Assembly: GCA_023055355.1 (NCBI GenBank)
Contig: JALJCS010000004.1
Coordinates: forward strand, 30,222,744-30,286,743
Direction of reading: 5' to 3'
Length of the DNA stretch: 64,000 nucleotides
Source of the DNA: Agelaius tricolor
Taxonomy: Eukaryota; Chordata; Aves; Passeriformes; Icteridae
The notes beneath the pieces are model-generated. The model searched no databases. It was not told the origin of the DNA and saw only the letters and a list, made by a program, of their open reading frames with translations. The position numbers were made by a program, and so were the translations under genes. Of the stretch, positions 53,401 through 64,000 are shown piece by piece. The first letter of the stretch is position 1. Each line of letters begins with the position of its first letter.

Positions 53401-56400
53401 CCTTAGAGAAATACTATAAGGTACATAGTATTTATATAGAAGACTACTATTCCAACGTTCATTCATTTTGAAGGTGATTCAAACGTACTGTAAATTACTA
53501 TAAAGAGTTTTTATTACTCTTTATTTTAACAGCCTTTGCATCTGTTTTTAATGCAATGTGGAGAAAAAGTGGGACACTTGACAAGCAGCTCTCATCTGAA
53601 CGCCTGCACACTTTGGAAGGAGTTGACCCACTGTTTCCCCAAAAACACAGAAAATAATGTTTATCTCAGCGCATTGGTAGAAAGTGAAATTCACAGTTCA
53701 AAGGTCTAACCTCTTTGCAAATAAGAATAAAAAAAAGCTTCAAGTGCAACAATGTTTTATTAATTTTTAAGTACTTATAAAAGTTATGTTAGTCTTTTCC
53801 CTTTACTTAAACCAGTCAACACTATCATGAACATGATTTCTGTATGCATACATTATTACACACAATCCTTTTTCAGTGTTTTCCTTTGATTATCTCACAG
53901 CTTCATCTCAATATTAATCTGGTGAACAAGATCTCAGTTGCACAACTAAGACTGAAGAGCCCTTATGGCTGATTGTAACAACCCCCAAACTAAAGAGGTG
54001 TAAAAAAACCTAATTAAGAGACAGAGTGAAAAGGAACAAAACAAACATTAGAGAAAAATTTGTGCTTGGTAACCCACTCCTCTCTCCACATAACCATTCA
54101 CTCACATCAATGAATACAATAAAGCTACTGCCAGGCTTTTACTGTGCCTTGGAAGTCATTAAAAAAGAGGAAGAAAAATGCTACAAACAAAATCTCTACA
54201 CCATAAACACACAGATTGGGAAATACAAACAATCTCCCTCATTAGATTGTTTTTACTTCTCATCATTTCTAAGGATATAGTCATTGCTTTTTAAGCCCCC
54301 TTTTGAAGGGTGGGCAAGTAGTTTCTTTGGAAATCACACTAGAACCTAAATTACTGCTCACATTGATCTCAATGATGAGTAGATCACAGAAAAGAACATA
54401 ATAAATAGAAGGAATATAATCATTTAAGTTGGAAAAGACATTTAAATCATCAAAAAGCACCATTAACTTGGCTCTGCCAAGGCTAAACCATGTTCCCAAG
54501 CGCCATACCTACACGTCTTTTAAATATGCTCAGGGATGGTGACAAAGGTACTTCCCTGGGCAAGCCTGCCCCAGTGACTGGTACTACTTTCTCTCCATGG
54601 AAAAGCTTTCCCTAAAATCCAAAGTACATCTCCCCATTGACACAACTTGAGGCAGTTTAATCATGCTGCTTGCTACCTAGGAGAAAAGGCCAACCCCCAT
54701 CTGGCTACAACCTTCTTTCAAGCAGTTGTAGACAGTGATAAGGTCCCTCCCTCCCCCAGCCTCCTTTCCTCTACGCTAAAGAACCCCAGCTCCCTCAGCT
54801 GCTCCTTATAGGACTTTAACTCCAGACCTTTCACCAGCTCCATGGCCCTTCTCTGGACATGCTCCAGCACCTCAACATCCTTCCCAAATTTTGAGGCCCA
54901 GAACTGGACATAGCATTCAAGGTGTGGCCTCACCAGTGCTGAGTACAGGGGGACAATCCCTGCCCTGCTCCTGCTGACCACACCATTGCTGGCACAGGCC
55001 AGGATGCCATTGGCCTTCTTGGCCACCTGGGCACTGCTGGCTCCTGTTCAGCTGCTGTCACCAGCACCCCCAGGGCCTTTTCCTGTGGCAGCTTTGCAGC
55101 CACTCTGCCCCAGCCTGTGGCACTGCCTGGGCTTGCTGTGACCCAAGGGCAGGACCCAGCACTGGGCCTTGTTGAGCCTCATGCAGATGTCCTTAGCCCA
55201 CAGATCCATCCCTCCCCCTGCAGAGCCTTCCTGCCCTCCAAGAGAGCGACATCCCACCCAATTTGGCATCCTCTGGAAATTGACTGAGGGTGCACTCATA
55301 CGTATGATACCCCCAACTTATACATGGGACAAGGTAGGAATTAGGAATTGTCCTGTTAGGAGAAATAAAACTAAGAGGAGAAAAATGAAATTAAAGTGTG
55401 TCTTTCAGACAGCAGCTGAGGAGAGTGGTGAGAGAGACACAAAACAGTATTTATACATGCTTCTTCCAAACATGGTTTTTCTCTGCAGAACAGCAGATGC
55501 CATTGTCAGCACTGAAGTCATACATGTTTTATGACTCATTATAAACTTCAAATCGGCCACTTTTCTTTGGAACTACTTTTGAAACCAAGATTTCCACCCC
55601 TCCACTGTAGCTAGATAAGTCCACATAGGGATCATGTCTTTTCTAGAGTTACCTACACAGACACTCTCCTACAAAATACTGCTATTAAATGTAACAGCAA
55701 TTAGAATGTAAATAACAGAATAGTATTTGCGGCAAACCTTCAACCTTCTGAAATTATAGAATTTATTTTCTATAAAGCTCTATAGAGTGCAAAGAACACT
55801 TGTTTTCACAGATTATTTCCTTATTCGTAAAGACTTAATCTGAGTACAAAGCCATCAAATAATAATTCAGATATTTTAAACAGATTCTGGAATAATCCAA
55901 TACTACAAGGATAAAACGGAACCATTGATGGCAGCTGTTAAAACTCCAAAGCATGTACTTACAGCTTTGTTTCTTTATTTCATTGTTTTCACTTGGATTT
56001 GGGTTTTTGGGGGATTTTTTTGGCTTTTTTGGTGGGGTCTTTTTCTGTTTCATGTAACACAGCCTTTAGAAAATTTTGCCCCATCTTCCAAATCCCTCAG
56101 AACTTATCCTGTGGTCTAAAAAAGCAAATACTACAAAAGCTATCATTTCTCTGGCACAATGCCAACAAGGTGCTGGTTTTCACAAACTACAGTAATATTT
56201 CTTAAATTATCTAAATAGTAAAATCAAGGTTCCATCATGCTTCAGATACGTCTCAATAAAAAACTGATTGTCACTAAGTGGAAAAGAAAATGTAATCGGT
56301 AAACTGTTAAACTGATTTACAGAGCACAGCAGTATTTCTCACTAGTTTTGATGGCCCACATACACGTATGTGTCACATTTTCCTTAGGTTCCTAGTAGAT

Positions 56401-58546
56401 TTTACCTGGAATTCTGCCAGATATTTACCTTAAGTGTAACATCTGTAACACACTATTTTCTACAATATGTATTTCGTAAAAAGTAAGCATTTGTTTTGTT
56501 TCTTGCAAATAAGCTGCCATGACAAACTAATCCCACCATACGCTTTCTCCTGAATGCTGCCCAAAAGGTCAATGAGTTGTGTTCATCTCCTTTTCCCAAA
56601 TAATCACAATCCTGAAGGAAATTGAATGAAGACATGAGAACAATCTCCAATGTCAAACAAAATAGAAAAGATCCTTCTTAAGACTATCTTCAAGCACTAC
56701 GACATGAAAAATATTAGTTGTGCAAGTACACCATCTGCTGGCCAAAAACTAACTGCAGCAAAATTATTCTGAGAGACAACATATTGATCAGCAGCACCAT
56801 AACTTTCTCACCAACACTTTGGTACCAGAGTATATTCCTTCTTGTCCTCTATACACGAAGTGGGTTGTACACCAACACCTGGCTGTCACATTAAGTGCTC
56901 AATCTGTCACATTCCTTAATGTCAACTCCTTTCACTAATATTTCTCCTTTGTTATTTATTTTTAAATGTTACCCATTTTATTATAGGCATCAAGGTTTCT
57001 TTATTTTAACTTTTATTGCTTTCTTCCCCAGTCACTGCAACCTTTAGTGCTTTGTTTCCTTCTCCTACGCACTTAACATCTGAGTTAGGATCCCTGAATG
57101 CTGCTTTTCTCACTTTCCTCTTTGCTTTTATTTGACCTCCCTTCCTCGTCTTTCCAAGAGTGTAATTCTGTAAGAAGGAGATCTCTGACCTTCTCTTTGA
57201 CCAATCAGCACTTTCACATTGGGTATTATTGCATTCAACCTCTTTTCTTTGGAAATGTTGCTCATGCAAGAGTAAACTAAGATACTCAAGACAAAAAAAA
57301 AACCACAATCCAAAAAAAGCATACCTTTGTAAAAAGTTATACCATAAGGCATTATCTGCCAACAAAAAAGACACAAAGATCAGAGAAGAAAAAGGGAAAG
57401 CTTCTATTTCTTGAAACACTTTTTCTGTGTCTTGTGTTGATCTTCACAAAGCAACAGCCACCTAGAATGTCTCTCCACAGAAACATTCCGAATTAGTATC
57501 TTCAATTATTTTCTAAACAATTTCTTGAAGCAGCTATGTGGACACACAAGGGAATTTGAACTTGCTTTCTCTAAACAACATACCATTGGACATTCTTAGC
57601 TGTCTTTCAAAGATCACATAACTCAGTGCAAGAACTGAACTGCATTCAGCCATATTGGCTGACTGTATTTATCTCTGGACAGTCTTCAATTTGTCTTCTG
57701 TGAAGAACTGTGAAACACCAGGAGAGCCCCAGACCATCTGCCACAGCAAAATCATACTTTTTTTTCCTAATGATTGGAAAAGGCAGTTACATAGAACATG
57801 AAATAACCCAAGAACTTCACATATGGTACTTTCTTTTCATGTATGTTTGTCCTATATTTTTTAAATCCTCAAATATTTTCTGAAATGCTAATATATCTTC
57901 TCTCAGTCTCATTTCTTAAATAATGCTTTAGAAATCTAGTTCCTGTTTTACTTACATAGCCTAATTGATATCAATGGATATCTGTTATTCTTTGGATAAT
58001 GAGATCTGTTTTAAAAGTCCTTTCATCATCCATGGAGATCTTGGCAAGTTACCAGCAAAATTAATTTCTAATTGAGAGGTAAACAATATGAGTAAGTACA
58101 TTTCCAGGAAACTGCAGACATTCCAAGCATGAAGTACAGCTACCAATACTCCTCAGTAAAGAGATATAAAAGTATCCATCTTTTAATTTTAAAATAAAAC
58201 TTAGTTAAAATATCTCTAAGTGTCCACAGATACACACAGGAAACATACATACTAGAACGTTAATAAACAAATAAGTAGGAAGATATCTCAAAGTTCTGGA
58301 GAGTTTGAAGTGAAGAAATGGAAGAGTCATGATCAGGAAGAGCAGCAATATTCTACTGTCTAAGGACAGAACGGTCTGACTCTTGCAGATGTAGAGTTAA
58401 TTTCAACCTTGGTTGGAGACTTTAAGGAGTAACACAAAGATTTCAAAAGACAGATTCTCAGTCACAAAGCAAGAGTGTATCCTCTAAGTAGAGTACCCTT
58501 TGAAAGAGGGCTGGAAGGGATAAACTTCATAAAAAACTATGCATAC
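50473..58546 (-). other. KDM4C intron between the linker exon and the HxE exon
   Basis: This 8.1-kb intron has donor GTATGC and acceptor TTTTTCAG. It contains the CR1 at 54.4-55.3 kb. Elsewhere I see only AT-rich unique sequence. ORFs at 50990-51325 (plus) and 57006-57419 (minus) have no recognisable domain. Confidence 0.8.
54408..55300 (-). mobile_element. Older CR1 LINE fragment
   Basis: Minus-strand reading gives broken CR1 ORF2 C-terminal pieces, including [40 protein letters not shown] and [20 protein letters not shown], split by frameshifts near 55040. The tail (GCTCAGGGATGGTGAC read on plus, down to about 54408) is recognisable but lacks a clean terminal repeat. It is more decayed than the copy at 41.3 kb, so it is older. 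Confidence 0.88.
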
Positions 58547-58661
58547 TTCATCATAAATGCTCCCATTGATATCTGCTCCATAAATTGGTGCCACAAAAGT
58601 CAAGTTCTTCCAGTATTTACGCTCCAGATCTTCATAGTCTACATATCTTGGAGTGCGGTAT
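58547..58661 (-). CDS. KDM4C: KDM4C exon: linker to start of JmjC (about residues 108-145)
   Basis: Flanked by acceptor TCTCTGCAG and donor GTATGC, this 115-bp exon begins with the single base completing Lys107. It then encodes [17 protein letters not shown], followed by [20 protein letters not shown]. Tyr134 in APIYGAD is the residue known in KDM4 enzymes to contact 2-oxoglutarate. Human KDM4C has Cys at the second position of this exon where this gene has Arg (codon CGC), a possible lineage-specific change. The exon is too short and too lacking in ATGs to stand out as an ORF, so it is supported by homology, phase and splice sites. Confidence 0.95.
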
Positions 58662-61400
58662 CTGCAGAGAAAGAGTTAGGCAAAGGTTCATCACCATCTT
58701 TCAACAACTGCCTCTACAATGGACTACGCTTCTATGGCGTGGACAATAGACTATGCTATGAACCTTCTAGATGAAGTCACTTTATTTCAAATTCTCTGAA
58801 ACGGAAGAATTACCAGATGTCCTGAATTCTTAGTTTCATGGTTAACCATATGATGGAAACCTCCTACCTGATAGCTACAGTAACTAAACTCATCCACCAA
58901 CCCACACAATATTTGGTTCAGTCTCCAGCAGCAAATCAGCCCATTTACCAACCATCCTTAGCCTGAGCGCCTCCCTTTTATTTCTCTTCTGTAAAAAAAG
59001 ACACATATGGAAAACACAACAAGTGTTTATTTTTTTCCTACCTCACTACCAGCTCTGCAAAGACTCAGATATAGGTCCTGTACAATCTTGTCTCAGAACA
59101 ATGTAAACTAACTCAGCCATGCAGCCATCACAGGCAAAACCAATACTTTCTTGTCTTCTTCCCGCCCCAGAAAACCCTTTCAAGAAAAGCTGTGTTTCAA
59201 ACAGCTGATCCCAAAGAAATTCTACAATACAGAGAAAATAAATATTTAGGAGAACTTTTCTTTTTTATTCATTTATAACAGCACAAGATACGTAACACAC
59301 GCTTACATGCTTAAATATCCCTAAGTAAATACTTTTGAAAGGTTACTCATGTAGCCTTTCAAAATCTTGTGGGAACAAGAAAAACACACTACCATGGAAA
59401 CATCTATCAACAGCTGTGCCTCAGGATCCTTTGTCAGACCTCTGTACTTCCATATGTAAGTCTTCAGAAAAGAAAACATACTCCCCTATTATTGCAACTC
59501 TAAAAACTACAGTTTCATTGTAGAATTGCCAGTATGCTACACCTGAACAACTGGAAAGAAAATCCAAACATACAACACTGAGACCAAGTACATTATTACA
59601 TATTACATCACATTTTACATCATGTAATAACTCTGAACAGAGACAAAAAAAAAAAGAAAAAAACAAAGCTAAACACATCTTAACCAAAGCATTCTCAGCA
59701 ACAGAATTGTTTTATTATTTCTAATGATAGCTCCAGAAATCAGATTGTATTTCTGTTGGGCCGTGAGTAATATGCACACATGAACTCCTTGATTACAGAA
59801 TGTGGATATGCTCCTATTTCCCAGGGGTCAAGTAGAGAAGCATTTTGGTTCAATGGAGAGCTGCAAATGTCTAAACAAATAAAAGATTAAATGCATTAGA
59901 CTGAGTACACTTGATCCTTTTAAAAGCAACTGGGATTTAATTTAGATGCTCATGGCCCTTCTCTCTTACCCAAAGGAAATAGGCTACACCCTAATACTCA
60001 AGAAAAAAGTCTTTAACAGAGAAGTCTTCTCCTTTAAGGAACAAAATTATTTTTATGGGACTACAGAGGCTCTCAGATACTTGATAGTTTAAGAAATATC
60101 GACTGCAGTAAGTGTATCATAGAATGTTATGTGATACATTTGCTCAAGAGCAGTGACAAGTATTTGGAAAGACCTACAGCTAGTAATAGACAGGAAGTCC
60201 TCCCAACTGTTCTACATTTGCATGCAAAATTAAGTTGCCATCTGATTTCAGTAAAAACCATAAAAATTGAAATCAGAGACGTTGGTGAATATAATATTCC
60301 ATGGTGAATATAATAAACTTAACACTATGATACATATGAAAAACTTCCCAGCATTTCTACATTAATCAATTAAGAAATTAGTGTACTTCAAGTTATTAGG
60401 GGTTAAAAAAAGGTAAACTTTAACATCAATTAAAAAGTATTATTGAAAATCACATCAAATACCATATAGATCATATGATTTACTCTCATCTCTAATATTT
60501 ACTAAACAAATAATTTCAAGAACTACATAATAGGTTCCCATGGAACATTCAGTAAGGAGCCTCTTTAAAAGCTTTAGATGTCCTGGTTTTTCTTGATCTT
60601 GATAACAGCTTCTATTCTTATACCTAATTTCTTAATTAACCTATAATAGAAACTTGCCTTCAAACTAAGGCAGTATTACCTTTCTCATTCAAGTATCTTT
60701 TCTTTCTAAGATCCTTTGACTCATCTTCCAGAAACCACTTCCACTCAGTTTTGAGGAGATAGTCAAGTAAAATATGTTCTTGTTATGTGGCCAAAATGAC
60801 AGGCAAGAATTCCTTCTTTCAATTCCCTCTTCTTGGAATGCTCAACAATTTGAAACATTGCAGTACAGTGCCCAGCCCTTCACAAACTTTTTTTCCCCTT
60901 CCATAATATTCATCTTGCCATAACCATAACACTGACATTCACTAGGTACCACTGAGTTGTCTTCAATTAATGCAAAAGCTTCTGGATTGGTTATAAAAGA
61001 TATTGGAGTTTTCAGACTTACATGGTGATAGGCCATTCTAGTATCTAGGAATTAAACATTAATAGGTGTAATTAAATTAAAACTCAGATACATATCTGTA
61101 TCATCTTCACTATTTTCTGTATCTTCTGGAAGATAAAGGAAAAAAGGTAGACAGAAAGCATTACGTCTCAGGTTTTTCAGATGCTTTATTGCTGTCATGG
61201 CATCGGATGCTTTCAATAACAAACACAAGCAATACTTACACTGTGGTACCCTTCCATACCTTGAGAGACAGGGAAAAAAGTAAAAGAAATCACCAGCAGC
61301 CTTGTACAATTCAAAGAAACCACAACATGTGAAGATAAATTATAACATGTGAAGATAAATTAAGACTAATAAATTAGTCTAAATAAGCAAGAGTACATAC
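58662..61400 (-). other. KDM4C intron between the first two exons in the window
   Basis: This 2.7-kb intron has donor GTATGT and acceptor CTCTGCAG. It holds AT-rich sequence with no gene seen, plus a small tandem repeat beside the donor. Confidence 0.85.
61324..61363. repeat. Two tandem 20-bp units
   Basis: AACATGTGAAGATAAATTAT is followed by AACATGTGAAGATAAATTAA. The repeat lies 37 bp inside the intron after the exon at 61401. It is a local slippage duplication of no evident function. Confidence 0.9.
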
Positions 61401-61576
61401 TTGTCACTGTTGGCTAGATCCCTGAACTCCTTCACTGTCATGGGCTTTTTCTGAATATTGTATTGTGTGAAAAGTCCAGACTGGCCAGTGACCATCTGTT
61501 GAATTGGAGCAGGAATCACCAAATCTTCAATATCATCATAATGCTTTCTCGGCTTCCATTCTTTTGGTGGGATAAC
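61401..61576 (-). CDS. KDM4C: KDM4C exon: end of JmjN and linker (about residues 49-106)
   Basis: The exon opens with [10 protein letters not shown] and ends at the Lys codon before YRTPRY, covering about residues 49-106 of human KDM4C with Lys107 split. It contains the end of the JmjN domain and the linker motif [20 protein letters not shown], which packs against the JmjC core in known KDM4 structures. The acceptor is a pyrimidine-rich run ending in AAAG at 61577. The donor is GTATGT from 61400, leaving two bases of the Lys codon (phase 2). The reading frame also stays open upstream into intron, so the boundary is set by the acceptor and by homology. No damage to the frame is visible. Confidence 0.95.
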
Positions 61577-62805
61577 CTTTATATACAGGAAACAAAGCAG
61601 AACAGCACAGTTGCAGTAACAATTCAAAACATCCTGGAAAAAAATTGAAGGAACAGTTGAATATGCCCACATGATCAAAGGAACATTTGCGTACCAGCTG
61701 TTTCACATTAACTGATACTGTAAGTGCTCCTAAACACTGTAAAAACCCATTCAGAACATGCCCAGTATCTCCTCAAAGCACAACTAGCAACTCACCAATC
61801 TACAGCAATTCTTAGGCAATTGTGCAAAAATACACATTTATAATAACAGAGTTGATAAATTTTTTCTAATCAGAAAGCCTTATAACTGACAAATGGTTTG
61901 CAATCCATAACATCATATACATTTAGCGTTAAAAAAATGTATGGATGTTGCATTTGGAGATACAGTTTAGAGGTGAACATGCAGGTGCTAAGTCAAAAGT
62001 TGGGCTGAAGGATCTTAGATGTCTTTTCCACACCTAAAATTTCAAAGATATAAAATTTTTATCCTCAATTAAAATAAAAGTTCCTAAAAAAACCTGTCAG
62101 CCTGCTGTCTAAACATTATTTGGTATAAACAGTATTTATAACTCTATTTTTTAATGAAGAATGGAAAAATACAGCTGTTTTAGATTTCCAAATCTGTTCA
62201 ATTTACTCGCCATAAACCACAGGGTACAGCTCTATTACAGTAAGCATATGCACTAATTTAAATACATTAGCTTTTATAATTACATGATTTAATCCTCATA
62301 ATTGAAGATTAAAGCTATGTGCAGATTAACCAGTTGTAAAGTTAATGCATTTATTTCAAATACCACAGAACTACCCACAGTCTATGAAAACTCCTCAGCA
62401 GATTCTGAAATGTTAGCAGAAGAAATCATTAAGAATTTCAAAGAAGCCTGTAGTCGTACCAGTATTCTTAAACTGGCTGAGTAATTTTGAACATTTCTTG
62501 CATATATTATTTCAGCAGAAAACAAATAACTCTAGATGTATCACTTCTAAAATAGAGCAACAAAAAATTTTATATAGAAATTTTTTGACTTGGTTTCGTT
62601 TTTGAACTTCTACTTGCCCAAAGGCTTAATGACATGTCTTTTATCCACTCATTACTTTCATTCTTCTGCTAAGTTCAAAGCAAATTTCCATGAACCATGG
62701 CTTGGAAACTTTTAAAGTATCTTACAACAAAGTAGGACAGCTCTTATAAACATGCAACAAGTGATTGATAGTATTTGAATAATTAATTCAAAATTTAGAG
62801 GTAGG

Positions 62806-63792
62806 TGTGAGAGACTGAAATTTTAAGGTTAAAGGCTTAAACATTGTCCTCAAGGACTTCTTCCCCATTATGGTAAAACTGTATAAAGAAACTGTGCCCA
62901 CCTAAGCACACCCTTCCCTGAATATGCCTGGAACTTTGAACTGTGAGTTTAAGCACCTGCAGAAAGATAAGATAATATACTTCATCTGACATGATTGTTC
63001 AATTATCTCTGGTCTAGGGAGAAGCAAGCAAGGCTGAGGGAGAAGAAGGCATCCACAAGAAAGCCAAACCCAGCAGCTGTCCTGAAAATCAGCTCTGGTT
63101 AGATTTGGGGTGGGGGAGACCGTAGCCCACAGGCCCATCTGCTGAGGCCAGGTTTGCTCACACTCCCCCATGGGGAAGAGGAGAAGTTTTGGGGGTAATA
63201 ACCTCTAGGCATGAGTGGCATGAGAATGGGGAGTGAACACCCATTCTCCCATACACTCAGCTGGCTCAGTTGCAAATCCCTCCCACCCCTGGATTGCCAT
63301 ATCCACCGGGCATTCATGTGAGAGGCAGCTGAGGAGGCGTCATAAGCCACCAAAAACCCTGAAGCACTCCCAGACTCCTCACTGAGGGAAAGGGATGCAA
63401 CAGATCCAGAGTCTGTTCCAAGAGACAGTATCAAACTCACCCCCAACACTGAGGTCAGCTACCTAGGCATTCACACCTGGTCCAAATGTGTATTAATCTA
63501 CTGAATTCCGTGGGTTTTGGGCAACCGTCACCACCAAGAAGACCAGAATAAGGTGGTGAAGATGGAAACCACAGTGGTCATATTTCTACTTAACCTGTCT
63601 CTCTGTCACTCTCTTTCTCTCCCCCTTTTTTTCTCTCCCCCTTTTCTCTCCTCTCCTTTTCTATTTCTTTCTATCTCTCTCTCTCATATTTACTGTTAAA
63701 CAAAATCCATACTCTGACTTCAGCATACGCTCTTGTTTGCACCTTAATTCAGGCAGAGGTATCTCTGTAATACTTTTAATAAAGGGATCACA
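62806..63792 (+). mobile_element. GC-rich LTR-like element F
   Basis: This roughly 1-kb block is clearly richer in G and C than its flanks. It begins TGTGAGAGAC and ends GGGATCACA, so TGTGA and TCACA form terminal inverted repeats of the TG...CA kind. AATAAA occurs at about 63777, close to the end, as in retroviral R regions. A C/T tract (63596-63685) lies upstream of it. No clean target duplication was found (GGTAGG versus AGGAGG). ORFs of 89 and 116 codons on the minus strand are unrecognised. A solo LTR antisense to KDM4C is the best reading. Confidence 0.55.
63596..63685 (+). repeat. Polypyrimidine (CT)-rich tract
   Basis: About 90 bp of C and T with CTCTCT and CCCCCTTTTTTT runs lie inside LTR-like element F. 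In the KDM4C transcript this would be a purine (GA) run. Confidence 0.9.
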
Positions 63793-64000
63793 AGGAGGCA
63801 GTCCTTAAGCTACACAGCTAGACTGTTTTCTTACAAACATTTTAGGATTCCATCTATAAGAGTCCATTAGAAATTTCACTATTTCATCTCTCCACGAAAG
63901 TAATAAAATTCTAAAACAGATAGATCCTAAGATCATTTGCTAGCTTTGGAAAACAATCACAAATAGGCATATTTTAATGTTAATGTATTCAAACAATCCT

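Larger units (their letters stand above)
61577..64000 (-). other. KDM4C intron upstream of residue 49 (partial)
   Basis: This is the acceptor side of the intron preceding the VIPPKEW exon. The expected first coding exon (JmjN start) was not found, so it lies beyond the window. A 60-codon plus-strand ORF at 62302-62484 is unrecognised and probably chance. The LTR-like element F fills 62806-63792. Confidence 0.75.

Noticed and set aside
57006..57419. 137-codon minus-strand ORF
   Set aside because: It has no recognisable domain, a Phe/Leu-rich start and a Lys-rich end, and lies in AT-rich intron with no splice or homology support. A chance ORF is likelier.
62302..62484. 60-codon plus-strand ORF with protein-like end
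   Set aside because: No family is recognised, there is no poly(A) or splice context, and its length is within chance for this composition.
61577..64000. First coding exon of KDM4C
   Set aside because: No sequence matching the JmjN start was seen before 64000; it must lie outside.

Overview
The window is vertebrate nuclear DNA, almost certainly from a bird. It is AT-rich and intron-dominated, and it carries several CR1 LINE copies with the typical 3' ends of short ATTCTATG/ATTCTGTG repeats. It also carries several solo LTRs of avian endogenous-retrovirus type, and no Alu, B1 or L1 elements were seen. No bacterial-style gene organisation exists here.

The only host gene I can support is KDM4C (JMJD2C), a Fe(II)/2-oxoglutarate histone H3K9/H3K36 demethylase. 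It is transcribed on the minus strand. Six consecutive internal exons are present, at 61401-61576, 58547-58661, 50279-50472, 40913-40962, 31372-31475 and 26891-27028. They total 777 bp and 259 codons, join with matching phases, and correspond to residues 49-307 by my reckoning of human KDM4C numbering. This covers the end of JmjN, the linker and nearly all of JmjC, including both parts of the HxE...H iron site. The first coding exon lies beyond 64000 and the exons after the JmjC core lie below position 1. Because the human 9p24 region that holds KDM4C corresponds to the avian Z chromosome, this is probably Z-linked sequence (inference).

About 98% of the window is intron. From left to right it holds: a GAA/GCA purine tract (384-570); an AT-rich block with a 28-bp perfect palindrome (5.0-5.5 kb); arm 1 of a nearly identical 0.9-kb inverted repeat (7057-7955); a GATA/GACA microsatellite (9.38-9.70 kb); two related solo LTRs (18.0 and 19.5 kb); arm 2 of the inverted repeat (21024-21920); a mitochondrial ND5 insertion (NUMT, 23249-23425); a decayed 2.5-kb CR1 (to 26331); an LTR fragment (29.7-30.2 kb); a 1.4-kb solo LTR with a 5-bp target duplication (38934-40330); a short coding-like ORF followed by poly(A) (40.4-40.7 kb); a young 5'-truncated CR1 (41346-42276); a retroviral LTR with TATA box and AATAAA (44260-44616); an older CR1 (54.4-55.3 kb); and a GC-rich LTR-like element (62806-63792).

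The points most worth checking are: the exon ending at 50279 uses a GC rather than GT donor, followed by a long U-rich tract; the inverted repeat is about 99.5% identical but its identity falls abruptly inside a CR1; all six confident LTRs are antisense to KDM4C; and there is a NUMT. I found no new gene system. This is an ordinary intron-rich locus with informative insertions.
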